A DNA stretch of 64,000 bases from Gamarada debralockiae (taxonomy: Eukaryota; Ascomycota; Leotiomycetes; Helotiales; Hyphodiscaceae): assembly GCA_002803225.1 (NCBI GenBank), contig NXFV01001098.1:1-64000 (forward strand), in the 5' to 3' direction. The notes beneath the pieces are model-generated. The model was not told where the DNA came from and did not search any database. It saw only the letters and a program-made list of their open reading frames with translations. The translations under genes were made by a program, and so were the position numbers. Positions 59,183 to 64,000 of the stretch are shown here, piece after piece (position 1 is the first letter of the stretch; each line of letters begins with the position of its first letter).

Positions 59183-62100
59183 ACCACCTCAAAAAAATAC
59201 CTTTCATTTAGCGGTGTGTTTTTGTTTTCTCATCATGGCATATACGATAGTTGAGGGCGATCTTATCATAGACGGCCTGTTGATACAACTAGGTTTGATG
59301 TACTACTGGCGCTGGGAATGCAGGAAAGGACGGGATTAGACTGGACTTGCGAACCTTTACGTTGGTTGGGTAGATATTTTGATGCGATGCTGGTTTTTCA
59401 TTTTCTCTGATGATGTTAATTGATCTTCCGGCTGGTTTATAAGGGCTATGAAATACGAATAATCTATCTTGAAACGAACATTCTTTCGTACTTACAACTT
59501 TGTAACGCCTTTCTGCTCGCTCCAGTCTCTTTTCAGTGTCTCATCGAAGGTTACGATTCCACACAGTCCCTATTTTTTCACCCCTCTATCAACTCGAGCT
59601 GTCTCAGCTTTGCTATCTTCCCTCGCCATTATAGAAGCACGAAAACCCCTCAAACTCACGATAAGCTCATTGATCGACAACATCTCTCGCCTCGGTCGTC
59701 CCGAGTTCGCCTTAAAGCTCCCCAAATCGAAGATTCTGCAAACTTCCCGCTAGCCTCAGCCTCAGCCTCTCTTGGAGAGCACGATCAGTGGGGTTCTCTC
59801 ACGTGCACATGCCATCCCCCTCCGATTCAAATTTCGCTTGACCCCTTTTCGAGCTCCACTTCAAGAGATTCCAAAAGCCATTTCTTCCGCTTCAATCGTT
59901 TCTTTCCATCTCTCCTTAAAATTCCTCCATTGTAGTTTATATTTGTCAAAATTTCAAAATCAATAGCTTTATCTCTACCGTCTTCTAGTTCTTTCTTTGA
60001 CGGCATTCCCTACCAGCTTACGCCATTGTCGCTCTAACAGGTTCATGCCTTCTTCACCAAAGTAGGACCTATTTATATTCAATTTCCACAGATCTCATCC
60101 ATTTTACGAAGCGCGAGAAACAAAGCTTTTGTTCCAACATTTTCCTTACAAACAACATGTACTCCGCACCAAAAGCAGATCTTAGACACGGGACTCGGAT
60201 TCGAAGTTTTGTCAACATGTATCATTCAATAAAACTTTCCTTTCTTTCCCTATGTCTTAAACACGCAATTATATTTTTGTTTTGGATACAGTTTCGTTGG
60301 CCATGTCTTGTGTCTTTCCTGTTCCTGTCTTGGCGGCTGTCAAGCGTCAGCTGCTTCGGCCAGCCCGCTGCTAGCCTAAAACTTGGCGCTCTAGCTGGCA
60401 CACGAAATCTGGGCGTGCTGTCTCAGCGTCTCCTTATCGTGCGCTCTCATTTGTGTTTGCTACACAGCACAGCCCCATTTCCCAACCTCAAAGTCTCAAA
60501 AGTCACTTCAGAAGTGGAAATGAAGCACGCTGCACTCCTTCGGAGATGTTGCAAGCGCAAAACCGGAGGTTGCGAAAAGTGCGTTTGATGATACCCTTTG
60601 AGTCAGTGCGAAATCGTTCGTATTCAATTTTTTTGAGGAGAGAAATGAAACAGGGCTGTACCAGAAATGCTGCTGTTGGGGCATTGAAGATGTTGTTCTG
60701 GAAAGAATGAGGATCGATTTGGATGGAAATTGGCTATCAGCCTCGATCAATATTTCCGAACCGGGTTGCCGGGTGACACGGAGATGTTCAGCCCCGCGGT
60801 TGGTCGTACCCTTTTTCAATATGTGAACAATTATCATAATGTACCCTTTTTGGTACTTTTGGCTGCTGGCACTTCTATCTTGGTGGGGAGACCGAAGAAG
60901 GATTCGGTATTTGAGGTCACTACTACCTTTCTTCAGGTTTATGCTTTTGTAGAATTGTACAAGGACATGGTGAAAGTCGGAGAGAAACGTGGGCGCGGAT
61001 GGAACGTATCATGCAAATATTGGCCACGAGCGTCTTGCAAAGATGGACTGTAGACACTATTAAGAGATCGTTGAGCCCGATGCTGTGTGGATGCAAACGA
61101 CAGCAACTGTTCCGAATGCTTTCGTTGCATCGACGCTGCTGTAGGTACAGGCCCCTGACTTACGGTTTTCAGCTGACTTTGCCTTGGTGGAGGGGTAGAT
61201 AAGTGATCGTGCGTATCGCAAGGCTTGAAGATTCGACATGTACTTCGAATCACGAGACCGCGTTCGGTACCACTGCCGCGCATTCCCAATCTGTCCACTG
61301 CGAGAAAATCTTTGTGCTGGTGTACCTCAATAGCGAGGTGTGACAGCAGGTTGCTCGAGTACCGACCAGTACATCTCATGTACCTAACTGACAAAGCGCA
61401 GTGCAATGCAACAGCCACCACTGAAATCGGGAACTCGGCAGGTACAGGAAGCGACAAGATACAGTGCTGATGGGCTTTCCGTGAGCAACTTGGCTGCAGG
61501 CCTCGCAATCAATTCTGTTGTGTTACTGGACATTTTTGGGCCTTGTACCACGGTACCTGAACAGCAGGCAGCCGTTCAGGACAGTGCATGACTAACTCAC
61601 CCCCACGCAACTCCACAATGCCTCGCCAACTCCCAACCTATCTTTCATGTTGAATAAAGTTTGGAGAGCAAAGGCAAGTAGTTGAAAACAAGGCAGTTTT
61701 TTGCCTTCAAACGTTGCATTCACCATCCACCTCCCCTTTTCAGCTGCATCTCCCCCCGAGTCGTCACAAGCAAAATTGTCCTCTTTTGGAGCGATGTTCC
61801 TCTTTTCGCAAAGTCATCTCCGATCGAATATCGCGACGGCGAAATTTTTACTCGCTGGCGACTCTCAGGGGCAAGCGACGAGGTGTGAAGCGAGCGTTGC
61901 AGTTAAGCTTACCGCATCCCGCATATCGACATGCATATTTCGGTAGCGTGCAAGGGATGGAAATAGAAACATGACGATGGGTTTGCTGCTGCTTTTGCTG
62001 AGATTGCCATTGGTGGGATAGGATACTTGCTTTGAAATCTCTCCTGCCGTAAACTCGTGATACTTTATACCTTCGAACTTTCGGTACGAGTACGTCGTGG

Positions 62101-64000
62101 CGGTAGGCTGTTTGTGAGATAGGGAAATGCTGAGAAATTTTATTAGGTCCATGAGGAGTGGTTCTTTGTCCAACTTGTCGGGCTCTGTGCTCATCTTTTT
62201 CAATAAAGTTGTTACTACGTTACCTCGTATACGGCCCGACACATTTTGATGAAGTTGATGTAGCATAGGTCCTACTGCTAAACTTACGGAACTGGAGCTT
62301 GCTTATTGGGAAGCTCGGACAGTTAAAGTTGAGGATCGTGAACCTTCGCTTCTACGGAGGCTGGTGAGACGTTTCCATGGGAACCGCATTGTTTCTGATA
62401 CGAAAATTTCATTACCATTGGTTCTATCGTATCTGTCGGATTTTGATTCGGGGTCCAGGTGTATATTCATCCGATTGCTTATTGCTGACACATTAGTGAG
62501 GGGGACATGCAACTATTTATGTGTTATAGAACTCCGCTCCTGCATAACCTCGTATCTGACAACACAACATGCATCAGTAGAAGGCGGAGATGCCCTTTAC
62601 CAAGCCGGCCAGAGATGGATTGTGTATCAGGGCACCTGTCCGAGTCAAACGAGCTGTGCCAAAGTGCCTGTCCGCGCCTTTTCCATGCATAATATCGCAA
62701 GTTCTACGAGATTCAGAATTACAAATGATTATTTCGGCATTCGAGAACGAAAAACTGCTATTTAATAAAAGATTTCCAAGCCTTTTTCTGGCTGCGCTGA
62801 GCGAATCAGAGCTTGTCGTACTTAGACAGTTGCGGCTCGCGGGCTCGGAAACAGTCCGTGGTGTGGATTTTCGTTTCTGTTGGATCGCCTAAGCTACTCT
62901 AAGCGCTAGAACAGGCATGGCGAGTTTGAGAGCCCTCAATTAGGGTATGGTCGTGCGTTAAATAGCTTGTTGGGATAAGACGCCCCCTTTTGCACGTTGG
63001 GTGCCTGTGAGAAATCGTGATCTGGACTCGATGACGCTGTGGGGTAGCCGGTTGAGATCAGCGCTGAGAGGAAGCGTTTGTTCTGTGCTATATAGCTCCT
63101 CGGAGTGTTAGCAGTGGCAAATTTTCTGCCAGGCTTCGGTAACCTCAAGTGCAAAGTGTCCTCTGCATCTGCTGGGTGAGATTCCTGGAAGTAACTCCGA
63201 CTTCCAAAGTTCATGGAAGAGAATAGAGTTGAGGGGTTAAATGTCTGATATCATTGGAAGCCGCGAGGCTGCAGAGTTGCGCGCTAGAACGTTGGGGCTG
63301 CGTTCCTTGAATGCACTTTCAGTAAAAACAGCGAGATCTTGGCGCGGATAACGACATTAAGCGTAAAAAGTGGGCTTGGTGGACACGTTGGCAAGCAACC
63401 CATGAGGATCAGGGGAAATAACCCCGGTATTTGAACAACAGGGGGACTTGATTTGCAAAATACGAACGCTTGAGTTTTTTTATTTTTTTTAGCGATAATA
63501 TGGATAAAGTTGCTGATCGAGCTATCGTGATAAAGTTGATGATCATGACAGAAGGTGCTGATGATCTTTGAAGTTCGTCTGAGAAGTGATGAAAATCATG
63601 GTTTTTGGATGGGTATTTGAGATTTCAACGGCCTGGACAAATTGTATGTTAACTTTTGAGATGATCACTTCGCTTGTTGCTGCTTAAATTAACATCTTCA
63701 TGGGAAGAGACCAGAGCCCCCCCTCTTCTTTCACATTCCCTAAAATACGATTGAAAACTCATCACTTGGCAACTAGCAAACTGACCCAAAAACTCACACT
63801 TACTAAGTCATTTGAAATACAGAAAAATTCAATATTTGCCCGCGATCTTGGTATGGGTGAGCCCGGTTCTCATGCTCATTTCCACAGTGCCACACCAACC
63901 TCCAAAAATGCAAACCTATTACCTCTCAGGCCAAAATGTTGTAGCGAGACAAGGGCCAAAGTGGCAGATTTAAGCCATTTTTGGTTGATTTCTGGTCTGT
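59183..64000. other. Right end of the window, no recognisable gene
   Basis: About 4.8 kb. The part 59480-60150 is pyrimidine-rich (many TC and CT runs), like a long fungal 5' leader, and ends at an ATG at 60157. The frame from there ends within about 45 codons if the apparent intron to about 60291 is removed, and at 143 codons if not; neither shows a conserved pattern. Frames at 61.0-61.5 and 62.3-62.9 kb on both strands overlap and are not convincing. There are short A/T runs near 63.48 kb. Confidence 0.4.

Noticed and set aside
59420..59935. 171-codon plus-strand frame
   Set aside because: Composition (Ser, Pro, Phe, Leu) is what CT-rich DNA gives in any frame; two frames are open at once.
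1..64000. CRISPR arrays, rRNA genes, tRNA genes, bacterial-type operons
   Set aside because: None seen; gene structure is eukaryotic throughout and repeats present are explained as WD units, transposon ends or short tandem repeats.

Overview
The window is nuclear DNA of a filamentous ascomycete (Pezizomycotina), and the protein repertoire looks most like Leotiomycetes. The evidence is short introns (about 45-140 bp) with CTAAC/CTGAC-like branch points, a HET-NACHT-WD40 receptor, cutinase, GtaA glutaminase and SprT-like genes, and a Tc1-type transposon decayed by C-to-T/G-to-A changes. The species assignment is inference. All exon structures were worked out by hand from splice signals and phase.

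Layout. 1-3 kb: C-terminally cut HET-NACHT-WD40 (NLR/STAND-type) gene on the minus strand. 3.5-5.15 kb: a whole but dead Tc1/mariner element with about 100-bp inverted ends and TA duplication. 6.75-8 kb: broken HET-type gene. 8.6-9.8 kb: agmatine deiminase family enzyme. 10.36-11.3 kb: broken secreted protein. 12-13.6 kb: secreted, probably GPI-anchored App1-like protein. 16.0-17.2 kb: inverted-repeat element with a second 300-bp MITE nested inside. 17.5-20.3 kb: RTP1/TANGO6-type RNA polymerase II import/assembly factor, the one clear housekeeping gene. 20.7-21.9 kb: broken FAD monooxygenase. 23-30 kb: three secreted hydrolases in a row (cutinase, GtaA-type glutaminase, S33 peptidase). 30.95-31.14 kb: transporter remnant. 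31.5-33.7 kb: Baeyer-Villiger-type monooxygenase. 34.1-35.0 kb: protein with a retropepsin-like DTGS motif. 36-37.6 kb: broken hydrolase-like gene. 38.2-40.1 kb: MFS transporter. 43.6-44.5 kb: three-exon gene of unknown family. 45.9-46.1 kb: 228-bp hAT-type MITE with 8-bp target duplication. 46.6-48.4 kb: broken S15 peptidase. 51.4-52.1 kb: broken SprT-like metalloprotease. 57.7-59.2 kb: membrane-anchored GH16 glucanase/transglycosylase. The rest, including most of 48.4-57.7 and 59.2-64 kb, shows no gene that I can recognise.

Functional picture. The intact genes are mostly secreted or surface functions: plant-polymer and protein breakdown (cutinase, S33 peptidase, glutaminase), wall remodelling (GH16), export (MFS) and oxidative metabolism (BVMO). 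They are interleaved with mobile elements and at least seven decayed genes. Many nonsense codons arise at Trp or Gln codons by C-to-T or G-to-A change, which fits repeat-induced point mutation or general deamination. No single new multi-gene system is evident. The most interesting items are the NLR-type gene with near-identical WD repeats, the nested transposons, the candidate GC-AG introns, the orphan three-exon gene, and a set of short hydrophobic minus-strand reading frames between 46 and 54 kb.
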